DNA of 64,000 bases from Motacilla alba alba (lineage: Eukaryota > Chordata > Aves > Passeriformes > Motacillidae): assembly GCF_015832195.1 (NCBI RefSeq), contig NC_052020.1, positions 59,709,888 through 59,773,887 on the forward strand, in the 5' to 3' direction. Positions 41,407-52,812 of the stretch are shown one piece after another. A program made the position numbers and the translations under genes. The first letter of the stretch is position 1; each line of letters opens with the position of its first letter. The notes beneath the pieces were generated by a model that worked only from the letters and a program-made list of their open reading frames with translations, searched no databases and had not been told where the DNA came from.

Positions 41407-42036
41407 GCATTTATAAATGTATATATGTGGATATATTTTTTTTTGTTTATCTGTAATTATATATGCATATTATCCAGTTTTGTCTCTATTTTATATATGC
41501 ATATATATATATGGGGTAAATGTTTATGTGTATGTTTATATGAATAATATATAATTTATATATTTTTATATCTTATATAATATATAAATATTTATGTATA
41601 ATATGTAATATTAATGTATAATATAAATATTGTGGTTTATATTATATATTGTATATTATTTATTATATGTTTAATACTGATTTATATAATATATAATATA
41701 TATTATATATTATATATTATATATTATTATATATTATAGTATTATTTATTATTTATTATTATTACATAATTATTATATTATATATTATATATTGTATTGT
41801 ATATAATATATTTATTATATTATATATAATATTTATGTATAATATAAATATTGAGATTTATATTATACATTTATTATATATTATCTATTATTATATTTAT
41901 ATATTATATATATTATTTATTCTATGTTTAATACTGATTCATATTATATATATTTATATTATATATATATTATATAATAGATACGTTTAAACATATATAT
42001 TTGGTATTTAAATTATTTTTTATATATATAGATTAG
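41345..42036. repeat. AT-rich block with TA, TATTA and (TG)n simple repeats
   Basis: About 690 bp of nearly pure A/T, made of TATATA, ATATTATATATT and related units, with a (TG)n run at about 41385-41406. It contains many self-complementary stretches. Confidence 0.95.
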
Positions 42037-42948
42037 AGATAATGGAAATGCATTTTGCCACCCCAGCTTCCCAAGTGTGCCTAGAGCAGAGCAGGGATAA
42101 TCCTGATTAAACCCACCCCTGGGAGAGAGCCAGGGAAAGCTGTGGAGCTCATTCTGCTCCTGTGGAAACCCCCTAGTGAGATGGATGGGCTTTGGCTCTG
42201 GCGTTTTTGCTCCAGAGGGGGATGGTCCTCTTGGATTGTTCCTGCGGGAATGCTGAAGACTTGAACCCATTGCTCTAAAAGCCATCATTTTTAATTAAGA
42301 AATGAGCTGCAGCCTCTGCTCCGGCTGCTTCTGCTGCCTCTCTGAAGGTGGAGAGAATTCCAGGGAAAACAGCATCACCTGCAAATCCTCCGAATTCCAC
42401 CAAAAATCCATGATCCATCCCAGGCAGGTTTGCAGAATTCCTCCTCAAGCTTATGCAGGAGCTTTTTAGTTATTATTAATCCCCAGCGTTAAGGTGATGG
42501 AGGCATTTGCAGGGTCTTGGCTGCCCTGTGGGTTTAATCCTGGATGTGGGAGTGAAAGGGAATCTGGTGATTCCCAGGAAAGCCTCTCCCAGAGGTGGGA
42601 GCCACCCCTGCCTTCCTAACACCCATCCAGTGGGATTTAACCATGCACTGGGAAGAGGGGAAAAAAGAGATTTATTCAGTCATATCAGGGCTCTGTTGTC
42701 CTGAGCAGTGCATGGAAGCAGAGCCCATCTGCAACAGGGGATATCCCAAAATAACAAGGAAAATGCAGTGTTTACACAGTGCTGGAGTCTCGTATCCTAC
42801 TGCTTGTGATCCTGAGCTGGCCTGGAGAAGCTGCCAAGTGACAGCAGAGCTTCTGCAGGAAGGAGCTTCAGTAGCTGCTGCAGCAGGAAAGGGACTTCAA
42901 AAAACCATGGATTGGCAGAGCGAGAGTGTTTGGGAGCAGCCAAGTCCT
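42037..42948. other. FERMT2: Intron DNA, no feature recognised
   Basis: Unique sequence with no exon or transposon that I can name. Confidence 0.5.
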
Positions 42949-43443
42949 GGATAAATGGGATTGTTGGGTTATGCTGTTTATGACCCAGAGATGGGGTAGC
43001 TGAGAGGTGTTTTAAAACTTTTATTCCATTTTCAGTCTCATGTGAAGGGTGAGACGGCGCAGATGTTAGAATTCACACCATCGCAATCAGAAGCTAATTA
43101 TTTCCTAATTACAATACATGATAATTGTTTCTTGGTCTGTCAGCTTTTGTCACACCATGCTGTAAATGCCTTAAAGCCAATCTTCTAAAATTACCCCTCA
43201 TAAGTCCTACTACAATACAACTTTCATAATTCTATTTCTCCAAAATACCTAATCTTATTTACAAAACCACGCATTAAAACTTACTTCTACTTCCATTTCT
43301 CAACAATCTCTGTCCTCTTCCAAAACGTTTCTAAATCAACCTTTCTTATCTCAAAGTTTACATACAAGTACATACCATGGGAGCCTTCCACCCAACTTTA
43401 AAAGTTTTCCACAAATCCATTTCCCTCCTGGGATAAATGGGAT
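42949..43443 (-). mobile_element. Putative LTR-like insertion flanked by 13-bp direct repeats
   Basis: GGATAAATGGGAT occurs at 42949-42961 and again at 43431-43443, bounding a 469-bp AT-rich segment. Read on the minus strand the segment is purine-rich, holds an AATAAA near its end (plus-strand TTTATT at 43020-43025) and finishes ...CATAACCCAACA. This resembles an R-U5 end of an avian LTR. The other end lacks a clear TG, so the class is uncertain: it may be a degraded solo LTR or a retroposed RNA. Confidence 0.45.
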
Positions 43444-44289
43444 AAATGGGCTGCCAGGCAGGGCTGCCTCGATTTTCTTTGCCCTTCACCCAGATTCAGC
43501 CTTGCTGCTAGAATTCTGATTGTGTTTGTGGGTCTGTGTGTTTGACAGCCAGCCCAGAATTAAAGCACACCCTGTGTGCATCTCAATTCAGACTTCTTGC
43601 TGCTTGGATTCTAGATTTCAGGGAGTTTAGTGGTGGCTGTGGGAATTCAGATCTGCAATTGTAATTCATGCTGGACAAGCTGGCGGGATGTGACTGCGGC
43701 CGGGCGCCAGCGTGGATTGAAAGCTGAGGATGTTTCAGGTTTAAAACACTTTCTAGAGCAGCCCTTCACTCCTTCTCTGGCTCTTCTGTCCTCACAGAGG
43801 TCTCTGCAGCCATTTGTGTGATTTAAGATGCCTCTCACATTCCCAGGACTGTCTGAATGGCTTTCCAAGGGGAACAGCCCCGTGGGTTTTGCTGTACAAA
43901 ACATCCTGAACGTCCCTTCTCTGCACGTTCCTGCCTCTTGGCACAGTTCTGGGAGGCAAATGCAACACCAGGTTCTGCCTGGGAAAAAAAAATGTAAAAA
44001 AAAATCACAGCTGGGTTTGCCAGCCCTCCCAGGCTCCAGAGGTTTGGGTTCAGGCTGCAGGGAAAGGTGGGGGTTTATTTTGGAGGCTGGGAAGGAAGTG
44101 CTGTGCTTCCCTTTCCCGAGGGTGTTGCTGCTGGGGTTGGGCTCCTGGAGCTCCCTGAGCCCAGCCCACGCTCCAGCTGCTGCTGACAGCTCCAGCTGCC
44201 ACATCCCTGCTGCCTTCACCTGGGGGGTTCCCTGTCTGGAAAGGTGGCAGGGATTTCTTGTCACCCTTACATGTGTGCAGCTCGTTTAA
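43444..44289. other. FERMT2: Intron DNA, no feature recognised
   Basis: Unique. The open frames on both strands at 43647-44289 are unsupported. Confidence 0.5.
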
Positions 44290-44758
44290 TGGAATCCTGG
44301 AAGGGTTTGGGTTGGAAGGGAGCTCAAAGCTCACCCAGTTCCACCCTCATGTGCAGGACACCTTCCACCAACCCAGGCTGATCCAATCCCTGTCCAACCT
44401 GGCCTTGGACACTTCCAGGGATCCAGGGGCAGCCATGGCTGCTCTGGGCTCTCAGTGTCAGGGCCTCCCCACCCTCACAGCCAGGAATTCCTTCCCAATC
44501 TCCCATCCATCCCTGCCCTCTGGCAGTGGGAGCCGTTCCCTGTGTCCTGTCCCTCCATCCCTGTGAATAGTCTCTGTCCATCTTTCCTGTAGCTTCCTCA
44601 GGGACTGGAAGGCCACAGTTAGATCAACTCAAAGCTGCTTTTCTCCACGCTGAGCAATCCCAGCTCTCCCAGCTTTTCCTCACACAGAGGTGCTCCATCC
44701 CTCTGCTCATCCTGGGACCCTGCTCTGGGCTCCCTCCAGCAGCTCTGTGTCCATCACA
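44290..44758 (-). mobile_element. Long CR1 LINE 3' fragment, - strand
   Basis: About 470 bp reverse-complement CR1, from GGAATCCTGGAAGGGTTTGGG through CCAGCTTTTCCTCACACAGA to CAGCAGCTCTGTGTCC. It reaches as far upstream in the element as the two long + strand copies. Confidence 0.9.
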
Positions 44759-45837
44759 TTGAGCAGCTCAGAGGAGCTGCTGGATCTACAAACATCTCTG
44801 AGATCTGCAACCTGTAGTAAACTTCTACATTCCAGGTCTGGGATCTCTAAAGTGAATTTGCAGTACTTGGAGACTTACCTGAGCTCTGATAAATGAATGG
44901 CCAGCTGATAAATTGATAATCGTTGATAAATATGAATAAGTTGATGAATACGATTGGTAGATAAATATGAAGTGACTGGTGACTGATGGTAGTAGATGAG
45001 AAGAGCCTGAGCTGAAATATTCATCCTTGCTGTGCAGCTGTAACCCAAACAAATCAGTAACTTGTGAATTGGGACTCTGGTGAAGGTTTGTAAACCTTTG
45101 ATCAGATTTAACCAGGCTGCTGGCATTCCCTGGCCTGCAGGGATTGCTCCAAGCAGTCCTGGATCCCTTGCAAAGCACCCAAGGCTCTTGTCAGTGTGTA
45201 AAACTCAACTCCACAAAGCAGCTGCTAAACATTTGCCAGCCTCTTTTATATATAACTACCCCGTGGGACAGGCACAGACCTTCCCCTTCCTGCTAGAACC
45301 AACATCTCACCGTTAATTGAAAGTGTTAATTACTCTCAGGCCCAGAGTGTTGTTTTTGTGCCGTGGCCTGAATGGTTAATCAGCAGTGTAAACCCAAATC
45401 CCCTTCTGTTAGGCATAAATGTTACTGATTCCAAATGCCTTTGGTTTTTTCCTCCCCCTGATTTTTGGTGCCAACTCGTTCAGCCTTCAGTAGGGCAGAA
45501 GTTGGACTTCATTACCAGAGTCCGTTGTAATGATTTCTTGGATTTTTTTCCGGGTAGACAAGGCTTGTGCAAGTTTGCATGCTTTTCTATATTTGGTTTT
45601 GTTTAATTTGATTGTACAAAGCTGTTGAAAAGTCCAGCTGAATGTTTCCACTTTCTGCAGAGCTGATTGTGCCATTAAACCAGGAGTTCAAAGGGAAAAT
45701 CCGGCTCCTGCTGGGTTTTCTCAGTAACCCCGAGCTCCAGATCCTGGTTTGAGATAAGGACAGGCAAAAATTCATTTGTGACATTGTTCTTATCTCAGCT
45801 TAATTCAGATGTGGCTCGTGGGGATAATCTTCACTAT
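44759..45837. other. FERMT2: Intron DNA, no feature recognised
   Basis: Unique; includes a degenerate TGATAAAT-rich stretch at 44885-44970. Confidence 0.5.
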
Positions 45838-45917
45838 CACAGGATCATGGAATATCCTGAGCTGGGAGGAACCATCCAGTCCAGCACCTGTACAGGACAC
45901 CAAGAATCCCAGCATGA
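45838..45917 (-). mobile_element. CR1 tail fragment, - strand
   Basis: About 80 bp: GGATCATGGAATATCCTGAGC, then CCATCCAGTCCAGCACC, a CR1 subfamily also seen at 52.4 kb. Confidence 0.75.
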
Positions 45918-46973
45918 TGTTGGTGCTGGATCGTGTTCCTTCAATCCCTTTGGCATTGTGTCTGCTGGGACTTTACCTAATCCTGGAAATATTCCAATCC
46001 TCTGGAATTGCTCCTGCCTTTCTGGCTGGTGCCCTGTGGTGCTGAAGGATGGAGACTGAAGCTGTTGGAATAAATGTCAGCTGGGGGTTTTAATTGGGGT
46101 TAAACTGGTGTTTCATGATGGAAATCCAGGATCACAGGGGGATCTGGAGCTGAAAACTGAATTATTCTATTACTGAATCTATTATTATATTGCACATCAC
46201 TGCGTTCTCTTTTCCCTGTGTGGTGGAAGGACATGGCACATGTCAGAGTGGAAAATGCTCTGCAGGAATGGCAGGGCCAGGTGTTAGTGAAAAATATTCC
46301 AGGTGTTAGGGAAAATATTGCACAGGGTTTGTCTTTTGGAGTCACCACCATTCTTTGGTTCCCCAAATGCTTCCCAACCTGAAGGTGACCTCCAAGGACC
46401 CCTTGGTTACGTCCCTGCTGGAAGGAGATGTGGCTGTTGAGTTTCCTTGGTCATTTGGGAGGCAGCTTTTCATTTCAGTTGGGAATTTTCAAGGGTTTTT
46501 TTTTGTAGAAACTGAAAGTCCTGTGGAATTCTCCTTGCCAACCTCCTCCTGGTTCTGTTTTCCACGTGTGCCGGGGTGGCTGGGCTCACCTTTGGGATAG
46601 CACAGGTATCCTGGATGGTGGGGGAAACCCCAAGAATTGATAGTTAACCCCAAAAACTGTGCAAAATCCCTGCTGGGGGAGGCGTTGGGTCACTTGGCTC
46701 CGTGTTCAGACAGGATCACTGCTGGGCTGGTGAGGACACATGGGCTACGGACACGCTGAGTCTCATCTTTATTCCCTTGGATTCCTCCCTGCTTTCATAT
46801 CCCATCAAAACAGTGTTGGATACAAGCAGTTCCTTGTACCCAGCAAGGGCTGTTGGAGTTTTTTTGGATCCATGGTTCCTTCTCAGCTAAGCACACTTTA
46901 AAACTTCTTTTGTCCTCCGAAGGCTCATTCTGGTGCCGCTTTTAACTGGGGGAAAATGCCTTCTTTGTTGTAG
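45918..46973. other. FERMT2: Intron DNA, no feature recognised
   Basis: Unique sequence leading to the acceptor of the second coding exon. Confidence 0.5.
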
Positions 46974-47207
46974 ACGTCAAGAAGGACTGGTCGGATCACG
47001 CGCTGTGGTGGGAAAAGAAGAAAACTTGGCTCCTTAAAACTCACTGGACGTTGGATAAATATGGGATCCAGGCAGATGCCAAGCTCCAGTTCACCCCTCA
47101 GCACAAGCTGCTGCGCCTGCAGCTGCCCAACATGAAGTACGTCAAGGTCAAAGTCAACTTCTCCGACAGGGTCTTCAAGGCTGTTTCTGACATCTGCAAA
47201 ACCTTCA
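46974..47207 (+). CDS. FERMT2: FERMT2 second coding exon: F0 to F1
   Basis: A 234-nt exon with acceptor GTTGTAG|ACGTC and donor ACCTTCA|GTAAGT. It encodes residues 53-130, (D)[20 protein letters not shown] onward to [15 protein letters not shown]. Only about one residue differs from human kindlin-2 as I recall it (KKKTW for KKRTW). It completes the F0 fold and begins F1. F0 and F1 support membrane binding and full integrin activation (established). The last base A joins AC of the next exon to give Asn131. Confidence 0.97.
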
Positions 47208-49036
47208 GTAAGTGCTGAAAATCCTCCCCCCTGGGGAGCTTCCTGGTTGGTTTGGCTCCTGCCTCTCCTCTGGTGCACGTGCTTGTCCTGTAAATTTGAT
47301 AAATCCTTGGTGTTTTCTGGTTTTGAGCACTCAGGAGTTGTTTGGACATCAAACAGCCCAGATGTCCTCTCTCTTTCCCTTCCAGATCTACTCTTTTGTG
47401 TGTAAATATTCAATAACAGGACCAATTGAGCCAAAAAGTGATGGAAAAATGCATTTTTTGTGCTTAATTCTCTTCCATTGCAGGGCTGTCCTCAGGTTTG
47501 TCACAGGCGAGGCGGTACCAGCGCTGCTTGATATTCAGACTGGTTGTGATTTTTTTTTTTTCCCCCTGCAAATTTATGTGCTGGATGAAAAGCAAACCCT
47601 GAAATGGGAAATCTGCCAGCCCTGTGGGTTGTCTCCTAGTGGAAAATCATATTAGAGATTAAGTGGTGATGCTCCACTGTGAAACTGTCTGGTGGAGAGA
47701 AGGAACCAAGTCTTGCTGTCTCCTCTTCACCCTCATTTCCTGGTGGAGGAGAAGCCCATGAGAAAGGAGGGATCATTCCCTGCCAGGTATAATTTTTTTA
47801 CCCATCTTCACAAATTCCTCAGCCCAAAACCCAGTGTTTCTTCCTGCCCACCAAAAAAAAAAACCCAATGAGGAGATGGCAACCCCACCCCGAGGAGCTC
47901 CAGGAAGCCTTCCATACTGGAATTCTCCCCTCCCAAAAGAGCCTGCAACCCATCCTGAGCTGTGGCAAATCTATTCCTGCTCTCAGAAGGCAGCTGAGGT
48001 TACTCTTGGCTGACCCAGTTGTTTGGGGAGGCAGGAAGAGCTCATCCTTACGTGCAGTGTCCAGCACATCCATGGTTTGGTTGGTATTTTTAGCTGGTTA
48101 CGGATCTTTGCTGTTGCTTTCCTGTTTTGTTGTTTTGGTTTTTTTTAATTGTAAATATTGGGCAATTTCTCCTTAAAATAGAAAAGGCTTAGCCAGCGTT
48201 ATTGCTGAGTGGATTTTGCTTCCCCCACCCCCATGTCCCACATTTGGCATTTGGGATGTCGTGCTAGACAGGGAGGTCCCAGGGCTCGGACGCTGATGAA
48301 TCTCTCCAGCAGTGACTCATGTCAGGAAATTCTGATATGGTTCATCACGGGACAGGAGATCTGTCACTGATGCTGTCAGAACTTTGTGTGGGTTTGAAGC
48401 AGCCTTTTCTTCCAACTGCAGAGCTTCTGGTGTATTTATGACCAAACCAGCAGAATAATCCTGATATTTAAAGGTTTGGGAAGGGGGGAAAAGCCTCTGG
48501 GATAGCAGAGGTTGGAGCTGTGAGCAGGCAGCAGGGACACATCCATCAAGGGTGGTGCTGACTTCCCTTCTGCAGCATCTGAAGTACTGAAGTGAAGTTC
48601 CTGATTTTGGGGGAAGCAGGGCTTTTACTGGAAATTTCACTTTCCTTTGAGTGCCTCTCAGCAGCCTGAGCTGTTTGAGGACAGACACAAGCTGCAGTGA
48701 TTAAGTTGTTTAGCCCTCCCAGTTGTGTTTACTGGGAGCCAGATGTTCAGCAGAGCTACTGGGAAGATGATACATGAGCTTGGCATCAGCTCGAGGGAAG
48801 AGGGATTGGGATGTGGGGGTGCAGAAGTGCTGGAGTTGGAGGGGCTGGGATGCTCTTCCCAGGACTGGAGAGGTATAAATACAAATGATGTACAAATACA
48901 TTTTATATAAGTGTTGAAATGCTCCTATAGATGTTGAAATACTACTGTTTATAGATGTTGTATCTAATTGTTTTAACATTTCTATACTTAATATAATATA
49001 TTTAAAGTATATTATACATTAATGTAAAAACCCATC

Positions 49037-49095
49037 TATGATATATATAGATAGATAGATAGATATAGATATAGATATAGATATATATTACATAT
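49037..49095. repeat. (GATA)n/(GATATA)n microsatellite
   Basis: About 60 bp of GATA, then GATATA units, in AT-rich DNA. Confidence 0.93.
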
Positions 49096-49105
49096 TAGGA
49101 TTAAA

Positions 49106-49293
49106 TCCTGGCTCTGAGGGTGGCCTAGAGAAGCTGTGGCTGTCCCATCTCTGGAAGTGCCCAAGGCCAGGCTGGATAGACCTTGGAGCACCCTGGGATA
49201 GTGGAAGGTGTCTCTGCCCATGGCAGGGGGTTGGAATGGGATAATTTAAGGTCCCTCCCAACCCAAACTATTCTGTGATTTTGTGATTCCATG
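49106..49293 (+). mobile_element. CR1 LINE 3' end, + strand
   Basis: About 190 bp: CCTGGCTCTGAGGGTGGCC to CCTCCCAACCCAAACTATTC, with ATTTTGTGATTCCATG tail octamers. Confidence 0.88.
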
Positions 49294-50193
49294 ATTTTCC
49301 TTTTTCCCTCCCCATTTGTGTTTTCCTGCCCCATTTTTCTTCAGTGCCTTTCCCTGCCCTCCTCCACATCCCTGCACAGAGCTCTCATATTCCATCTTAA
49401 TCAAGCTAATTGTCTCTCCAAGGAAAACTGAGCAGATATTTCAAGGAGGAAGGGAAAGTGATCCCAGCATAGTCCTTGTCTCTGAAATCCCTTGATTTCT
49501 GAGCTCCAGGGAACTTAGGACAGAGCTGTGCCTGGGAGTTGCTCGTATTTTGGCTGTACCTGTTTGCTGTCATTGCCCCTGCATCATTTAATTCCACACC
49601 TCAGTAACTCCAGCACAAAGCACCACCAGGGAGTAATTGAAGTAATTCCTGATCTTCTCAGGACTCTGGCTGGTTGCATTTGTAAAATCCTCACTACACA
49701 AGCAGGAACATACATGGATGAATTATTTAAGGCTGTCCTTTGCTTCTGTTCCCTTTAAATTGTTACCCAGAGGTGTGACCCTTGCAGAGTGTGGTTGATT
49801 TTTAAAGAGAAGTCTCTGTTCTTGTGCAGAGGGAAGTGATTCCAAAGGGCAGCTCCCTGGGGCTCCCAGGAGGTGCCTGTGGAAGATGCTGGAGCCACTC
49901 ACGCATCCCTCACTTTCCTGGAGGTCGTGTGAAGCCGGAAAAAACCCCAATCTCACTCCCAGTGGCTGGATTGCAGCCCCTTGATTCCCACAGCAGCCAC
50001 TCAGCAGGGTTAAAGGCAGGGACTGACCCTGGCAGGCACGAGGAGAGGAGCAGGCAGTGCATGGGATGGGCAGCCCTCATCCAAAGGGTGGCCTGGAATC
50101 CTGCCCAGGAGCAGCTGCTGGCAGGCAGCTCCAGCCTGAAGGGCCAGCTTTGATCTGCAATTAAAGACCAGAGAAAGAGAAAGTAAAACTTCA

Positions 50194-50195
<2 letters not shown>
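49294..50195. other. FERMT2: Intron DNA, no feature recognised
   Basis: Unique sequence between the CR1 copy and the poly(T) run. Confidence 0.5.

Positions 50196-50226
<31 letters not shown>
50196..50226. repeat. Poly(T) run of 31 nt
   Basis: Uninterrupted T run, about 160 bp before the solo LTR. It could be the A-tail of a minus-strand retroposon, but I cannot identify a body for one. Confidence 0.9.
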
Positions 50227-50383
50227 CCCCTGAGCAGCAGGGATTTGTGCTTCCCACCTGGCTGGCAGTGGGACATGGGGTTTGGGATGGGATGCTCCCT
50301 GCTCTCATCATCCCATTGAGAGAGAATTCCACCCAGAAAACTGCCCATCAAATATCCAACTGCAGATTTGATGGGCTGTGATG

Positions 50384-50760
50384 CCATGTGAGGGCTGCCC
50401 TAGAGCAGAGCTGGATGGAGTTCCAGAATAAAGCAGGGATTTATTCAAAGCATCTCCTCCATGGATCCACCTTGGGCAGCACAAGAGCCCAGCCAGGGCT
50501 GCCCCCAAGAGGAACCCAAATGGTCCCAAAATGCACGAGCGCTGCCGGGGTCTCTGCCTTGGCTCAGCTCTGCTCCATTGGCACCTTGCAGTTCATTGTC
50601 CCGTTCCAGCTTTAGCCCAGGCACTCCCACCCTGCTTGTTTTTCTCTCTCCAGCCCACGCTGTTTGTGCTCCTGGGCTGAGCTTTGGATCATTTGTCCTT
50701 GGTGCCCAGCTGGAGCAGGAATTGTTTTGTCTCCCTGCTCTGTGCAGAGAGCTCACCATG
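50384..50760 (-). mobile_element. Solo LTR of an endogenous retrovirus with 5-bp target duplication
   Basis: The element 50389-50755 (367 bp) starts TGAGGGCTGCCC and ends GAGAGCTCA, so it has the canonical TG...CA termini. CCATG flanks it on both sides (50384-50388 and 50756-50760) as a 5-bp target duplication. A poly(A) hexamer lies on the minus strand (TTTATT at 50440-50445), near the left end as expected for R/U5 of a minus-strand LTR. No internal retroviral genes are present, so it is a recombination remnant with no coding capacity. Confidence 0.8.
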
Positions 50761-50967
50761 CCCTGATATGAAGCTCAGACCCACAGACTAAAGCAGCACA
50801 GAACCTGAAAAATAGAAAAGCTAAACCCTGAGGTGTCAGCTGCACTCAGCATTTTATTGGTGTGAGTGGGAGTATCCTCACTGAAGGTGGGATTTGGGGA
50901 GGAAGGAGATGCTCACCCATCATCCAATGTAACAACAAATGGAAAAATCCTCTTTTTCTACGTGTAC

Positions 50968-51168
50968 AGGAAGGAATTCTCAGCTGTGAGGGCAGTGAGA
51001 CACAGGGTGCCCAGAGCAGCTGTGGCTGCCCCTGGATCCCTGGAAGTGCCCAAGGCCAGGCTGGACAGGGCTTGGAGCATCCTGGGGTAGTGGAAGATGT
51101 CCTTGCCCATGGCAGGGAACTGGATGATCTTTAAGATCCCTTCCAACCCAAATCATTCTGGGATTCTG
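50968..51168 (+). mobile_element. CR1 LINE 3' end, + strand
   Basis: About 200 bp: AGGAATTCTCAGCTGTGAGG to CCCTTCCAACCCAAATCATTC. Confidence 0.9.
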
Positions 51169-52378
51169 GAATGCCTTCACTTGATTCCAGCCCAGTGGAT
51201 GCCTTACAGCTGCTTCCTTCCAGCATTCTGCCTGTATTTTTTTCCACGTATCCCAGGAGCTCCAAGGGACTCCAGGCAGGCTCTGCTGCTGCTCTGTGGG
51301 CACGTGGGACAGGAAAAGCAAACAGCAAGATGAAACTGTGAGAGTTTTTTCCCAGGCTTCGGCGTTTCCTGCCCCAGCAATGCTCCTTCTCCTGGGGACA
51401 CGACTTTATGTTGGAGCTGCAGGGTGAGGGGAGATGCTGTGACAGCAGAAAACCTCCCATCCTTCTCCTCCTCTCCTGGCTGTGAAGATTTGGGACCTCT
51501 GCTGCCCTCCAGCCTGATGAGTAGGGAAATTCTGGTTGATGTTCATGACAGCACAGCGAGAACAACTCAGTGCCAGAGCTGGGAGGAGGAAGCTCTGGGA
51601 GGAAACACTCCAAAATTCGTGACCAATCCCTGCCTACCCACCCTGAGGCTGTGTAAGACAGAGAAATTCCCTTCAGGCTCTTTTATTTCCCCAGAGTCTG
51701 GAGGAGCTCACACCCAGCTCCTGCCTCATAATCCATGTGCATTAGTCACCTGTTTTGGAAAACAGAGTCTGGGGAGCATCCTGTGCCCAGCTGTGGCCTT
51801 TCCATGCCCGCATTCCATCTTGCTCTGGTCCCCAGCTCCAGGGTTTTGTGATCCTGAGGAGCTTGTGGAGCTGGGGGTGCAGAGAGTCCCATGAGGGTGA
51901 TGAGCTGCTTCCCATCATCCTGAAAATAAAGAGGTTCCCGAGAGTCAGCGAGTGGTGGGGAGGTGACAGCCAGCCTTCCCTGCCTCAGCCTCCAGCCAAA
52001 TGCAACCTGAGCCGAGGTGGCGGTGGCATTTGGGAGTGGCAGGATGCCAGCCCAGCCCAGGGAAGGTGACACCATCCCAGTGCCAAATGTGGCCTTACCT
52101 TTTTTTTCCCTTTCCAAACACTCCCCGCTCCAGGACAGAACGTCCTCTGACTCCTGAAGTATTTGCAATATTTCCACGCCCTCTGTTGCCAAAAAGACTT
52201 CTATAAAAAGCCACTGTTTGTTGTTTTTTGGGGGTTTTTTTTGTTGTTTTTGGTTTTTTTGCAAAATTGAAACCCTTTGGTGGACGATGTGCAGCGTTCC
52301 CAGGGCTCAGTGACAGGCACGTGGAGCTCCATCCCTGGCCCAGTTGCTTTCCAGGAGGCAAAGCTGCCTGGGGGTTTG
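51169..52378. other. FERMT2: Intron DNA, no feature recognised
   Basis: Unique, with a G/T-rich run at about 52218-52262. Confidence 0.5.
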
Positions 52379-52470
52379 TGGAATCACAGAATATCCTGAC
52401 TGGAAGGGACCCACAAGGATCATCAAGTCCAACTCCTGGCCCTGCACAGGACAAGAATCCCACCATCCCT
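52379..52470 (-). mobile_element. CR1 tail fragment, - strand
   Basis: About 90 bp: GGAATCACAGAATATCCTGAC, then CATCAAGTCCAACTCCTGGCC. Confidence 0.85.
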
Positions 52471-52607
52471 GGCCACTGCAAACCTCCTAGACTTTCTTTT
52501 CTTCCTTGACACCCTGCTGGTAAATAAAGGAGTATTTTCTGTAAAATCATGGAGTCCTGGTAGATGCACATGAGCATCTCAGGGGGAATTTGGGGAGCAA
52601 CAGCAGC

Positions 52608-52812
52608 ATTCAGGAGGAATTTCTTCATGGAAAGGGTGGTCAGGCCTTGGAAGAGGCTGCCCAGGGAGGTTCAGAGTCCCCATCCCTGAAGGTGTCCAGG
52701 GAAGGACTGGATGTGACACTCAGTGCTCTGGGCTGGGTGACAAGGCGGGGATGATTCACAGGCTGGATTTGATGATCCTGGATGTCTTTTCCAGCCTCGG
52801 TGACTCTGGGAT
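52608..52812 (+). mobile_element. CR1 LINE 3' end of another subfamily, + strand
   Basis: About 205 bp: GAGGAATTTCTTCATGGAAAG, CCAGGGAGGTTCAGAGTCC, ending GATCCTGGATGTCTTTTCCAG. Confidence 0.88.

Larger units (their letters stand above)
28402..46973 (+). other. FERMT2: FERMT2 intron after first coding exon (18.6 kb)
   Basis: GT-AG intron bounded by GTGAGTGC and TTTGTTGTAG. It contains the minisatellite at its 5' end, CpG-rich DNA to about 30.3 kb, several CR1 copies, a 12-bp mirror-repeat array, pyrimidine and AT-rich blocks and a putative LTR (listed separately). I found no additional FERMT2 exon in it. Confidence 0.85.
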
